Source: Ignavigranum ruoffiae
Lineage (GTDB): Bacteria > Bacillota > Bacilli > Lactobacillales > Aerococcaceae
NCBI RefSeq assembly: GCF_900110675.1
Contig: NZ_FOEN01000003.1
Coordinates: forward strand, 1-64,000
Length of the DNA: 64,000 bases
Direction: 5' to 3'
This document shows positions 33,405 through 41,382 of the stretch, piece after piece. Position numbers and translations under genes: made by a program. Numbering within the stretch: position 1 is the first letter of the stretch; each line of letters opens with the position of its first letter. A model generated the notes under the pieces. It had not been told where the DNA came from, made no database searches, and saw only the letters and a program-made list of their open reading frames with translations.

Positions 33405-33804
33405 TTAAACTGAGTTCTGCCGCTCCTACTTCAGCCATTTCACCGTTGACATCGAACAACCACCATTTATTGGCTGCTTCGTCTTGTTGGTGGCCTTCAA
33501 TCGATTGGACAAAGCCATCCTTTTCTTCAATATCATAATGGTCTTTCATAACCGCCAACAATTTACTTCCTGCTTCAACTTCAAAGCTGTCAGCAGGCTT
33601 GATAGCTTCCCCATCAACCAGAATTTCAATACTCACTTCAATGGTCTCTGCTTCTACATTCGTCGTGCTTTCAACCATAGAGCTTGCTTCGGTTAGATCC
33701 TCAACAGTGGTTGTTTCTTTCTGTTCGCTTGGATTTTGACAACCTGCAAGCACTAACAATACCGATAAGAGACTTAAATAACGAACCAGACTTCTTTTCA
33801 TCAT
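33361..33804 (-). CDS. DUF4430 lipoprotein, probable cobalamin-binding partner of the ECF importer
   Basis: A 147-residue lipoprotein. The ATG at 33804 has GGAGG 4 bases upstream (a TTG-initiated extension to 33819 would consume that site). The signal ends in the lipobox LVLAGCQN. A Glu/Thr-rich linker follows, then a DUF4430 domain with VDGEAIKPADSFEVEAGSKLLAVMKDHY and NKWWLFDVNGEMAEVG...EGDTITWKL. DUF4430 also occurs as the C-terminal domain of the vitamin B12 carriers transcobalamin and intrinsic factor. Position directly behind a cobalamin riboswitch and overlapping an ECF S gene supports surface capture of B12. Confidence 0.85.
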   Translation of the reverse strand: MMKRSLVRYLSLLSVLLVLAGCQNPSEQKETTTVEDLTEASSMVESTTNVEAETIEVSIEILVDGEAIKPADSFEVEAGSKLLAVMKDHYDIEEKDGFVQSIEGHQQDEAANKWWLFDVNGEMAEVGAAELSLNEGDTITWKLATLE

Positions 33805-33832
33805 GAATCCTCCATTCAAAATTTTGCAAAAT

Positions 33833-33978
33833 AAAAAGGCCCTGAGGCCCTTCTTCCTATCTTGCCTCGAAATAAGAAACGAATCTCCCCATTGAATTGA
33901 AAGACCTGACTCCAGTATAAACTGATTACAGTGGCGGGACCGTCTTGGAATTTCACCAAAGTTCCATGCAATTCAATG
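33833..33978 (-). promoter_or_regulatory. Cobalamin riboswitch (compact type) with terminator
   Basis: On the minus strand P1 is CATTGAATTG (complement of 33969-33978) pairing with CAATTCAATG (complement of 33890-33899). Between them stand the conserved blocks GGTGAAATTCC, GACGGTCCCGCCACTGTAA (the B12 box) and AGTCAGG. The 89-base aptamer lacks the large peripheral arms of class I, so it looks like the compact Cbl-II form. Downstream, GAGGC can pair with GCCTC (antiterminator), while a GGCC-TCAG-GGCC hairpin followed by TTTTTATTTT (complement of 33833-33853) is the competing terminator. It controls the DUF4430-ECF pair. A TATAAT lies just upstream. Confidence 0.93.
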
Positions 33979-34272
33979 CTATTTATTATATTCTAATCAT
34001 AAGGAAATAAGTAAGCAATTTCAAGATAGTCCGCCAAAATTTATTAACCTTTAAATTGAGCGAACATCCTGATAGATCCCCACATGATTTCCAAAATAAA
34101 TGAATAAGAACTTTCTTAGGTCAACCATTTGTCGAGGAATCGGATTTTCATGTCTTTCAAGGATTTTAAAGATCTGTTGCTGGAGGTCTCTCCTCAAATT
34201 ATAAGGTAAAAAAACTCAAATCATGTTAGAATATAGAAGTTGTGAATAAATAAGGAAGGAGTATGTTAGGCC

Positions 34273-35781
34273 ATGTATAAGACCGGTTTTGATACGGAGA
34301 AATATTTAGAAGAACAATCAAAATATATCTTAGAACGTGTAAAAGGCTTTGATAAACTTTATCTTGAATTTGGGGGAAAATTGATTGGCGATAAGCATGC
34401 AGCCCGAGTGCTGCCTGGTTTCGATGAAGATGCCAAAATGAAGCTCTTAGCTACCATCAAAGAACAAGTTGAAATTATCATCTGTGTCTACGCAGCCGAT
34501 ATTGAGAACAATCGAGTTCGGGGTGATTATGGCATTACTTATGGTCAAGAGGTGCTTCGGCTCATCGATGAATATCATCGCTATGGCATCCCCGTAAACA
34601 GTGTCTTAATTACACGCTATAAAGAAGAGAAAAATGCCAAAGCCTTTATCAAGAATCTAAAAAATAGAAACTTAAACGTTCATGTCCACCGTGATATTGA
34701 AGGCTATCCTACCGAATTAGATATGATTCTCGGCCCGGATGGCTTTGAAGCAAATGAATTTATCTCAACCAGCAAACCTGTGGTCGTTGTTTCCGCCCCA
34801 GGAGCTAATAGTGGAAAATTGGCCACTTGCTTAAGTCAGGTCTATCATGAATATAAGCGAGGACGAAAAGCCGGTTATGCAAAGTTCGAAACCTTTCCTG
34901 TTTGGAATCTGCCATTAAAACATCCAATCAACGTTGCTTATGAAGCAGCGACCGTAGATATTAAGGACGTCAATATTATCGATAATTATCACTTGGAAGC
35001 TTACGGCGAACCTGCAATCTCTTATAACCGTGATACCCAAATCTTCCCTGTAATTCGACGTATTATTGAAAATATCACCAACGAACCTGCTTTCTATCAA
35101 TCGCCTACCGATATGGGAGTGAATCGTCTGGCTTCAGCCATCACGGATGATCAAGTCGTAAGAGAAGCCGCCAATCAAGAGATTATCCGTCGATCTTTCG
35201 ACATTGAGAACCTCCACAAGAAAGGCCAGATTGATGATGAGAGCCTACATCGGATGCACTTTATTATGGAAGAGAATAATCTCAGCCAAGAAGACCGTCC
35301 AAGTGTCTTAGCTGCTAGAAAATATAGTGAATCTCTAAAAGAACGTTTTGACTGTGAAGAGATTCAGGCTGCCATTGCCATTGAGCTTGCCGATGGCAAA
35401 ATTATTACGGGTCGGACAGGAGATTTGATGGATGCTTCAGCGGCTGCCATTGTCAATTCTTTAAAATATTTCGCCGGTATCGCTGATTCCATCGACCTCC
35501 TATCACCTAATATCTTGGAAACCATTCGTAATTTAAAACAAGATTCCCTTCAGAGCCGGATTACGACCTTAACCGCTAACGAAGTCCTGATTGCGCTAGC
35601 GATTTCAGCGGTAACCAATCCGATGGCCAAGGTTGCCTATGACAAAATTGCTAAATTAAACCACGGACAAGCTCATTCCACCATCATCTTGCCGAGTGAA
35701 TCCATGCAAACTTTAAGACGGCTAGGCATGGATGTGACTAACGATCCAGTCTATGAGGCGAGTCATTACTTTATCCAGTAA
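34273..35781 (+). CDS. DUF1846 (UPF0371) family protein
   Basis: A 502-residue cytosolic protein. The family, known by structure from S. pneumoniae SP0341, has a Rossmann-type N-domain and mixed alpha/beta domains, but no proven reaction. Recognisable are GFDTEKYLEEQSKYILERV at the start, VVVVSAPGANSGKLATCLSQVYHEYKRG (~170-197, nucleotide-binding-like), GYAKFETFPVWNLPLKHPINVAYEAAT and SPTDMGVNRLASAI. The AAGGAG site is 11 bases from the ATG. It is monocistronic with a strong terminator. A phosphotransfer or nucleotide-metabolism role has been guessed for the family, and I would not go further. Confidence 0.9.
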   Translation: MYKTGFDTEKYLEEQSKYILERVKGFDKLYLEFGGKLIGDKHAARVLPGFDEDAKMKLLATIKEQVEIIICVYAADIENNRVRGDYGITYGQEVLRLIDEYHRYGIPVNSVLITRYKEEKNAKAFIKNLKNRNLNVHVHRDIEGYPTELDMILGPDGFEANEFISTSKPVVVVSAPGANSGKLATCLSQVYHEYKRGRKAGYAKFETFPVWNLPLKHPINVAYEAATVDIKDVNIIDNYHLEAYGEPAISYNRDTQIFPVIRRIIENITNEPAFYQSPTDMGVNRLASAITDDQVVREAANQEIIRRSFDIENLHKKGQIDDESLHRMHFIMEENNLSQEDRPSVLAARKYSESLKERFDCEEIQAAIAIELADGKIITGRTGDLMDASAAAIVNSLKYFAGIADSIDLLSPNILETIRNLKQDSLQSRITTLTANEVLIALAISAVTNPMAKVAYDKIAKLNHGQAHSTIILPSESMQTLRRLGMDVTNDPVYEASHYFIQ

Positions 35782-35880
35782 CATCAGTAAAAAATATCCT
35801 TTCCCTACATTCGTAATCAGCAATTTTTGGTGGCGTCCGCATGGACTAACTAGCCAAATTAAAACTTAATCATCAAAACA

Positions 35881-35920
35881 AAGACCGTTCAGAAAATACT
35901 TGCTTTCTGAACGGTCTTTT
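35881..35920. terminator. Bidirectional terminator between DUF1846 gene and folP
   Basis: AAGACCGTTCAGAAA (35881-35895) and TTTCTGAACGGTCTT (35904-35918) form a perfect 15-bp stem flanked by A- and T-rich tracts. The genes on either side converge here. Confidence 0.93.
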
Positions 35921-35960
35921 CTGAGCCCATATTTGTAGATGTCAGATTGAAGGGCTATTT

Positions 35961-36923
35961 TTATTTATAAGCTTTAAAATTAATATCTTCCATCCGATCA
36001 GCAAGACGAACACTGTCTGTAATCGCAGCAGCCATTAAATGAGGTTTAATGGTATGAACACGAACGACTTCTACCCCTTTAAGCGCAGCAATCGAAGTCA
36101 AGAAGGCGGATCCCCAATCACGATTCTCTGCTCCTTGAACCGTTTGACCATCGGTATCAAATCCTTGATCGGCTAAAATATTAGTAATGAAGCGTTTGCG
36201 TGACACCCCTAAATAAGCCAAATAGCCCATTTGATGAATCACATCAATTTGGTTGATTAACGTTAGATTTTCTTTCTTGGTTAATCCGAAACCAATGCCT
36301 GGATCCAACATAATCCGATCACGTGGAATACCCGCAGCATCTGTCAGAGCCAGACTCTTATTGAAATAAGCTCCCATTAAGCTAACAATATCTGAGGTTT
36401 CAAATTGGCTGAGTTCCTCAGGGGTAAAGACATCTTCGGCACCAAAGGTCGGGAAAATCTTGGAACTTGGATGTTCAGGCCGGGCAATCACCGGGTTAAA
36501 CATCAAAATCAAACCAGCTTGGCTTTGACTCACTACTTCCGCCATCTTAGGGTCCCCGAGACAGCCAGTAATATCATTGACAATATCAGCTCCAGCTTCA
36601 ATCGCTGCCTGAGCAACCTCACTCTTCCAAGTATCCACAGATAAAGGCACATCGACCGCTGCTTTAATGGCTTTAATCGCTGGCACGACGCGGTCAATTT
36701 CTTCTTGAATCTCCACATAAGTTGAACCTGGTCGGGTAGATTCTCCCCCAACATCCAACATTTTGGCCCCATCAGCGACCAATTCTTTAGCCCGAGCCAC
36801 CGCCTTATCGACTGAATTATATTTTCCACCATCTGAGAAAGAATCTGGTGTCACATTAATAATGCCACATAAACAAGTTTCTTGTCCGGGTAAGATTTCT
36901 TTTCCCATATATTTGAATTTCAT
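35961..36923 (-). CDS. folP: Dihydropteroate synthase, streptococcal type
   Basis: Condenses p-aminobenzoate with 6-hydroxymethyl-dihydropterin pyrophosphate, the sulfonamide target step. Motifs: CGIINVTPDSFSDGGKY (~18-34), MLDVGGESTRPGSTYVEI (~56-73), LSVDTWKSEVA, AGADIVNDITG, DPGIGFGLTKKENL, LGVSRKRFI and VRVHTIKPH. The insert RPEHPSSKIFPTFGAEDVFTP and the LMFNP in place of the usual LMH are shared with pneumococcal SulA. 320 aa. Other fol genes are not adjacent; an SLC13-type permease lies 19 bases upstream in the same operon. Confidence 0.93.
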   Translation of the reverse strand: MKFKYMGKEILPGQETCLCGIINVTPDSFSDGGKYNSVDKAVARAKELVADGAKMLDVGGESTRPGSTYVEIQEEIDRVVPAIKAIKAAVDVPLSVDTWKSEVAQAAIEAGADIVNDITGCLGDPKMAEVVSQSQAGLILMFNPVIARPEHPSSKIFPTFGAEDVFTPEELSQFETSDIVSLMGAYFNKSLALTDAAGIPRDRIMLDPGIGFGLTKKENLTLINQIDVIHQMGYLAYLGVSRKRFITNILADQGFDTDGQTVQGAENRDWGSAFLTSIAALKGVEVVRVHTIKPHLMAAAITDSVRLADRMEDINFKAYK

Positions 36924-36942
36924 CTTATCTTCCTTTCTAATC

Positions 36943-38322
36943 TTATAGAATTCCCATCAGATGCCACCATGGGAAATACAACAAGGCAAAAATCGCAAAA
37001 ATAACGACCGTCATTACCAGACCAAATCGCAACATATATTGATCAGGATAATAGCCTTTTGCAGTTCCAATCATTAAGGTCGCATGATGATACGGGAATA
37101 GAAAATGAATATTTACAATAATATAGGTCATTAAGGTAATCATCTCGGCTTGATAACCTTGGTTTACCAATAAAGGAATCATGATTGGTAAAGTGACTGA
37201 CATGGTTGCCACCGCTGAGCCAATACAGATATGAAGCCCCATAATGACTGCGATAATCAAGAAGAGATAGAAGGCTGAAGAAGTCTCCGGAATCATGGTC
37301 GTTAATTTCTCAAACAATTGTCCAGTAATTCCCGTTTGACCTAACACCTTTCCAATTAAAAAGACCGTAATTAAGAAGATTAGAAAATGCGGATTTACCG
37401 ATTTAAGATCCTCTTGTTTCAAGACTCCCAGGACAAACATTAATATCACGCCCACCGATGCTGGAATCCAAGGCCGTAAATGATGGATGCTCTCGCTCAT
37501 CCAACAGCCAATAATGACCAACATGACCAGTAACAAGATATTCTTGGTCTGAGCACTCATTTCAAGGCTCTTTTGTGAGGGTTTAACAATCATTGTAGGT
37601 TTAAAGTTTTGAATCTCTTGGCGGAATAAGAAGTATGATAGGCCCAACACCAGTAGACAAGTAGCTAGTGTAGGAACACTCATTAAGGTAAACCAACGTT
37701 CAAAAGTCAGCACTGACTGAACTTCCGGTCCAGCAAAGTTCAAAGCGGCCCCATTCAAGACAATGTCTCCATTATTAAAGAACATATAAGTCATAGAAAT
37801 CGCCATAAAACCATTGAAAACCAAGAATTGTTTAGTCTTATGACTCGCCTGGTCGTTGTCCTTCAATAATTGATTAAAGATCGTCCCGATAATAATCACC
37901 CGGGCAAAGGCTTGTGGAATTAAGAAAATCATAATTAAGCCTAAGACATAGGGTAATAAGAGCAATAATAAAGTGTTGCCTGAACAACGACGAAATAACG
38001 ATTCTACGAAACGGTCAATAATCCCTGCTTTCATCATCCCGACCGATAACAAAGTGGTCGTAGCAATTAATAGAATCACATCCGACCATAAGAATGAAAC
38101 AACCGTCCAGGGAGAAGTCTGGCCAAAGAGAATAAAGACTAACAGCAAGAAGAGACAGGCTAGGGTCTTATGAAAAGCTCCCGTTGCCCAAACGCCTACC
38201 GTAAAAAACAAACCAGCTAAGACAATATTCTGAGAACTGGTCAGGGCTAAGGGATTCAACCAAGCTAACAACAGCGTGATCAAGGTCACAATCGCAAGTG
38301 GCTTTACTTTGATATTATTCAA
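36943..38322 (-). CDS. SLC13/DASS-like anion permease
   Basis: 459 residues with about eleven membrane segments. The ion-transporter superfamily two-repeat build is suggested by the first loop region AISMTYMFFNNGDIVLNGAAL and the second GLHICIGSAVATMSVTLPIMIPLLVNQG, positions where Na+/dicarboxylate carriers hold SNT-type motifs. The first loop deviates from the canonical form, so a dicarboxylate substrate is uncertain. It is followed after 19 bases by folP, which suggests a substrate linked to folate or pABA supply, but this is only context. A tandem 30-bp repeat lies upstream. Confidence 0.75.
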   Translation of the reverse strand: MNNIKVKPLAIVTLITLLLAWLNPLALTSSQNIVLAGLFFTVGVWATGAFHKTLACLFLLLVFILFGQTSPWTVVSFLWSDVILLIATTTLLSVGMMKAGIIDRFVESLFRRCSGNTLLLLLLPYVLGLIMIFLIPQAFARVIIIGTIFNQLLKDNDQASHKTKQFLVFNGFMAISMTYMFFNNGDIVLNGAALNFAGPEVQSVLTFERWFTLMSVPTLATCLLVLGLSYFLFRQEIQNFKPTMIVKPSQKSLEMSAQTKNILLLVMLVIIGCWMSESIHHLRPWIPASVGVILMFVLGVLKQEDLKSVNPHFLIFLITVFLIGKVLGQTGITGQLFEKLTTMIPETSSAFYLFLIIAVIMGLHICIGSAVATMSVTLPIMIPLLVNQGYQAEMITLMTYIIVNIHFLFPYHHATLMIGTAKGYYPDQYMLRFGLVMTVVIFAIFALLYFPWWHLMGIL

Positions 38323-38374
38323 TACAGCACCTCCTTTAATTTTTTACCTCAAAACAGATAGGAAGGCGCTCCAG

Positions 38375-38423
38375 CAAAAAATACACAGCGGAAAGTTTAT
38401 TCCACAAAAAATACACAGCGGAA
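38375..38423 (-). repeat. Two direct repeats upstream of the permease-folP operon
   Basis: CAAAAAATACACAGCGGAA occurs at 38375-38393 and again at 38405-38423, exactly 30 bases apart (about three helical turns), preceded by CCA in both. It lies 53-101 bases upstream of the permease ATG. It could be an operator for an unknown regulator or a recent slippage duplication. The rest of 38424-38690 shows no gene or structure. Confidence 0.75.
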
Positions 38424-38729
38424 GCGGCAATCAATCGTACGATATCTTAATCGTTCGTTTCACAACAACATCCCATTCGTGAACACTTTACGCTAATTGT
38501 CTACTCTGTTTATCGATGATATTGGATAGCATCAAGCCTTACCTACTATAAGCCTATCAAAGTGGCTTGTCAACGCTACCAACGCAGATTTCACAACTAT
38601 TTTCATAATTATTTTCAAGAGGATTCTTCCATGAAATCTCCTTTAAAATGGTGTCAAATCATTAATATTATTTAACCTTAATTTAATAATGTGGGCGTCT
38701 ATGTTATAATTTTTCTAAGGAGGGAGAGG

Positions 38730-38948
38730 ATGAAAGTCTATTATTTTAATATAAATTTGGATAAGCATGGCAACCATGTGGTCCATAGCCAAGACTGTAA
38801 ATATTTACCAAAAATTGAAAATCGCAAACTGATTGGCCGCTATCAAGATTGTGAACAAGCTTTACGAGCCGCAAGTTATCTAAATTATCAAGCTAATTTC
38901 GACGGCTGTCATTTTTGTTGTGGTGAATGTCATCGCACTAATTCTTAA
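38730..38948 (+). CDS. Small Cys/His-rich protein, Ada-like zinc-binding fold
   Basis: 72 residues. The ATG at 38730 is preceded by AAGGAGGGAGAGG; an upstream in-frame ATG at 38691 precedes the TATAAT (38705-38710) and cannot be the start. The pattern HSQDCKYLP...NRKLIGRYQDCEQALRAA...DGCHFCCGECH gives one Cys early and a CxxCCxxCH cluster late. This resembles the metal-binding module at the N-terminus of Ada-type proteins (C-x-x-Y...C-x-x-C). No catalytic part is attached. Likely a stand-alone zinc protein of unknown role, possibly nucleic-acid binding. It stands alone between unrelated genes. Confidence 0.75.
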   Translation: MKVYYFNINLDKHGNHVVHSQDCKYLPKIENRKLIGRYQDCEQALRAASYLNYQANFDGCHFCCGECHRTNS

Positions 38949-39096
38949 TAGATAAATTGATAAACAACTGATTAGCGACTTCTACCTAATCTTTATGATC
39001 AACCCTTGGCTTCATTTTAATCCTTATTCTTGCATTCATTTTCTAGTTTGTTTATAATGATTCTAATGTAACATTAATAAAAGGAAGGTTGATTAT

Positions 39097-40101
39097 ATGA
39101 CTCCAGCAGATACTCTATTACTTAATGAATCGACCATTCAATCTTTGATTACGGTAAGTGAAATCAATGATATTGTTAATCAAACCTTTCAAGGATTAGC
39201 AGATGGTTCCATTGTCAACCCTAGTAAAGTTAGTTTAGATTTGGGTGAAACAGGAAATGAACCCCAGTATGAAGGCTTCATGAATGCAATGCCAGCATAT
39301 GTCGGCTTTCAAGATATTGCCGGAATTAAATGGGTCGGTGGTTTTCAAGGAGAGCGTAAACAAGCCGGCTTGCCTTATATTACCGCGCTAACTATTCTAC
39401 TAAACCCCCATTTAGGGACGTTCATCTCGGTCATGGAAGGTTCTTATATATCAAATATGCGCACGGGAGCGCAAGCGGCGATTGCCATCGAATACCTTAA
39501 ACGCAAACCATCAGTGACTATCGGCATCTTCGGAGCCGGTATGCAAGCTCGTAAGACCATTCAAGCGATTGCTGACCGTATGACCATCGACCATCTATAT
39601 GTCTGGAATCACCGCCGACCTACGGCAGAGCAGTTTAAAGAAGACATGGCAGAATTTGTTCAAGGTGAAATCGAAGTGACCACGGATCCAGCCCAGGCTT
39701 GCCAAGCCGAAGTGCTGATTACCTTAACACCTGCTCAAGAACCCTTATTCAAAACCGAGTCGGTCAAACCTGGTACCATTATCTTCCCTATGGGGTCTTT
39801 CCAAGAAATTGAAGATGAACTGATCCTTAAAGCCGATAAAATTATCGTCGACCATGTCCACCAAGCCCTTACTCGAGGGGCCTTAAAAAAACTTCATGGC
39901 CAAGGTAAATTAAATGAAGCTTCTATTGATTCTACCATCGGTGACCATGCTCAGAGTCAAGAAGCGATTGATCCAGATCAGCAACAAATTATTATCTGTA
40001 TTCCAATCGGAACGGGAGCTATGGATGTCGCCGTAGCTTACCAAGTTTATCAAAAAGCACTTGAACAAAACCTAGGTAGTCATTTCGATTTCCATGGCTA
40101 A
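39097..40101 (+). CDS. Ornithine cyclodeaminase / mu-crystallin family protein
   Basis: A 334-residue NAD(P)-dependent enzyme. The N-terminal domain contains KWVGGFQGERKQAGLPYITALTILL and GSYISNMRTGAQAAIA (~120-135), which bind the substrate carboxylate. The Rossmann part starts with TIGIFGAGMQARKTIQAI (~147-164). Family members deaminate ornithine to proline, reduce ketimines or make alanine-type dehydrogenase products. Sequence alone does not choose between them, and proline synthesis genes are not adjacent. AAGGAAGG precedes the ATG. Confidence 0.85.
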   Translation: MTPADTLLLNESTIQSLITVSEINDIVNQTFQGLADGSIVNPSKVSLDLGETGNEPQYEGFMNAMPAYVGFQDIAGIKWVGGFQGERKQAGLPYITALTILLNPHLGTFISVMEGSYISNMRTGAQAAIAIEYLKRKPSVTIGIFGAGMQARKTIQAIADRMTIDHLYVWNHRRPTAEQFKEDMAEFVQGEIEVTTDPAQACQAEVLITLTPAQEPLFKTESVKPGTIIFPMGSFQEIEDELILKADKIIVDHVHQALTRGALKKLHGQGKLNEASIDSTIGDHAQSQEAIDPDQQQIIICIPIGTGAMDVAVAYQVYQKALEQNLGSHFDFHG

Positions 40102-40121
40102 TACTTTAAGAGGACACCATT

Positions 40122-40793
40122 ATGTTTGAAAATTGGTTAAGGATGGAGCAATTTTACTATCAACAATTACCAACGATTGCCATTGTAATAGTTATTCTGT
40201 GCTTTATCCTCTGCATCCTCATTCCTTATCGACGCATAGCGAATATAAGGCGAATCCTACTAGGCCTTAGCCTACTCATATTTGTTGGCCTTTCCTACTT
40301 AGCTATGAATTATTACCATTACCAAGCCGATATCCAACAAATAAGCTGGATTGATGCTGGCATCCGCTCAATCGATAAGCAATTCTACTTTGACTATCCA
40401 TACTCGTTTAACGAACAAAACGCTTATAAACAATATAATAACCGACAAAATTTCCAACACTTAAGCATGTATCAAGTTGAAATAATCAGCGAGCCCATTG
40501 AATTCAAGGGACTTAGCGATCGCTATCTATTCTTTGAACTCCAAGAAGAAAAGTATAAAGTCCCACAATACCTAGTCACTTATCAGACCAAACTTCAACA
40601 CCCGATCCGTCAAGGGATTCAATATCAGTTAAAAGATGAACGCTTTATTGAGCTTGGTTTCTACCCCAAGTCGCATAGGTTTTTACAAAGCTATGTGCTA
40701 CCGGCCGACTATGAATTCCCCCCAGCTGAAACTTTGAATGAGGATGACTATCACTATCCCTTCAAAGTATTGGCCAACTGGTATAATCCTTGA
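40122..40793 (+). CDS. Membrane protein of unknown function
   Basis: 223 residues. Two N-terminal membrane segments (IAIVIVILCFILCILIPY, 19-36, and RILLGLSLLIFVGLSYLAM, ~44-62) are followed by a ~160-residue extracytoplasmic domain rich in Tyr, Gln and Phe. I recognise no family motif. It starts 20 bases after the ornithine cyclodeaminase homologue with an AGAGGA site, so the two are probably co-transcribed, and a strong terminator follows. Confidence 0.6.
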   Translation: MFENWLRMEQFYYQQLPTIAIVIVILCFILCILIPYRRIANIRRILLGLSLLIFVGLSYLAMNYYHYQADIQQISWIDAGIRSIDKQFYFDYPYSFNEQNAYKQYNNRQNFQHLSMYQVEIISEPIEFKGLSDRYLFFELQEEKYKVPQYLVTYQTKLQHPIRQGIQYQLKDERFIELGFYPKSHRFLQSYVLPADYEFPPAETLNEDDYHYPFKVLANWYNP

Positions 40794-40813
40794 AGTAAAT
40801 TATTAACAAATGA

Positions 40814-40876
40814 AAAAAGACCTGCTTAATGTAATCGCCAAAGGTTAGCGTTCACATTAGTCAAGCAGGTCTTTTT
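40814..40876. terminator. Bidirectional terminator
   Basis: AAAAAGACCTGCTT (40814-40827) pairs perfectly with AAGCAGGTCTTTTT (40863-40876), with an inner AATGT/ACATT stem. The membrane protein gene (plus) and the 107-aa gene (minus) converge here. Confidence 0.92.
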
Positions 40877-40947
40877 GTATTATTTTTGACTTTAGCCTTC
40901 GAGCAAGCAGTCTATGCAAAAGCTTGCCTTTGCCTAGGGATTTCTAA

Positions 40948-41271
40948 TTAAAGAAATTGTTTAAAGCACTCGGCCAACTTCTCAAGTTCTTCGTCATTGG
41001 CTGGTCGTTGGCTTTGATAGAGTTCTTGCCAGGTCTGGTCTGAAAGGCCAATCTGTTCAGCCATTACCGCATCGGTTAAACCGGCGCGTTCCTGTTCATC
41101 ATGAATAAATTCGACGTAATAAACTGTTTCAATTTCAGCGGGCTCGACATCTTGCATCATAGAATCCATCGCTAACAGATCTTTGACCGATTCCAGACCT
41201 AGAATTTTCCCCATATTTCGTACAGTTTGTTTAATTTCTTTCAGAATAAAATCTTTATCTTCTAAAGCCAT
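40948..41271 (-). CDS. Small hypothetical protein
   Basis: 107 residues, predicted mostly alpha-helical and acidic, soluble. The start MALEDKDFILKEIKQTVRNMGKIL resembles the opening of DUF6483-type Firmicutes proteins, but the match is loose. The second half (LTDAVMAEQIGLSDQTWQELYQSQRPANDEELEKLAECF) looks like a helix-turn-helix of the XRE kind (AEQIGLSDQTWQELY), which would suit a small DNA-binding protein. It has a GGAGGAG ribosome site and is monocistronic. Confidence 0.6.
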   Translation of the reverse strand: MALEDKDFILKEIKQTVRNMGKILGLESVKDLLAMDSMMQDVEPAEIETVYYVEFIHDEQERAGLTDAVMAEQIGLSDQTWQELYQSQRPANDEELEKLAECFKQFL

Positions 41272-41382
41272 AAGTCTCCTCCATTCTCTTCTTCATTATT
41301 ATAATCGAGCAAACTTTAAAATACTACTTTAAAAGGAGTTGACTTATCAAAGCCAACTCCTAAATAAGTAATGATTTAATGG

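Noticed and set aside
34263-34280. A five-codon frame (MLGHV) overlapping the start of the DUF1846 gene
   Set aside because: The Shine-Dalgarno sequence is only one base from its ATG, too close for good initiation; it fits the 34273 start better, so a regulatory leader peptide is not supported.
38375-38423. Possible CRISPR remnant from the two direct repeats
   Set aside because: Only two copies, an 11-base spacer, no cas genes nearby; not a CRISPR array.
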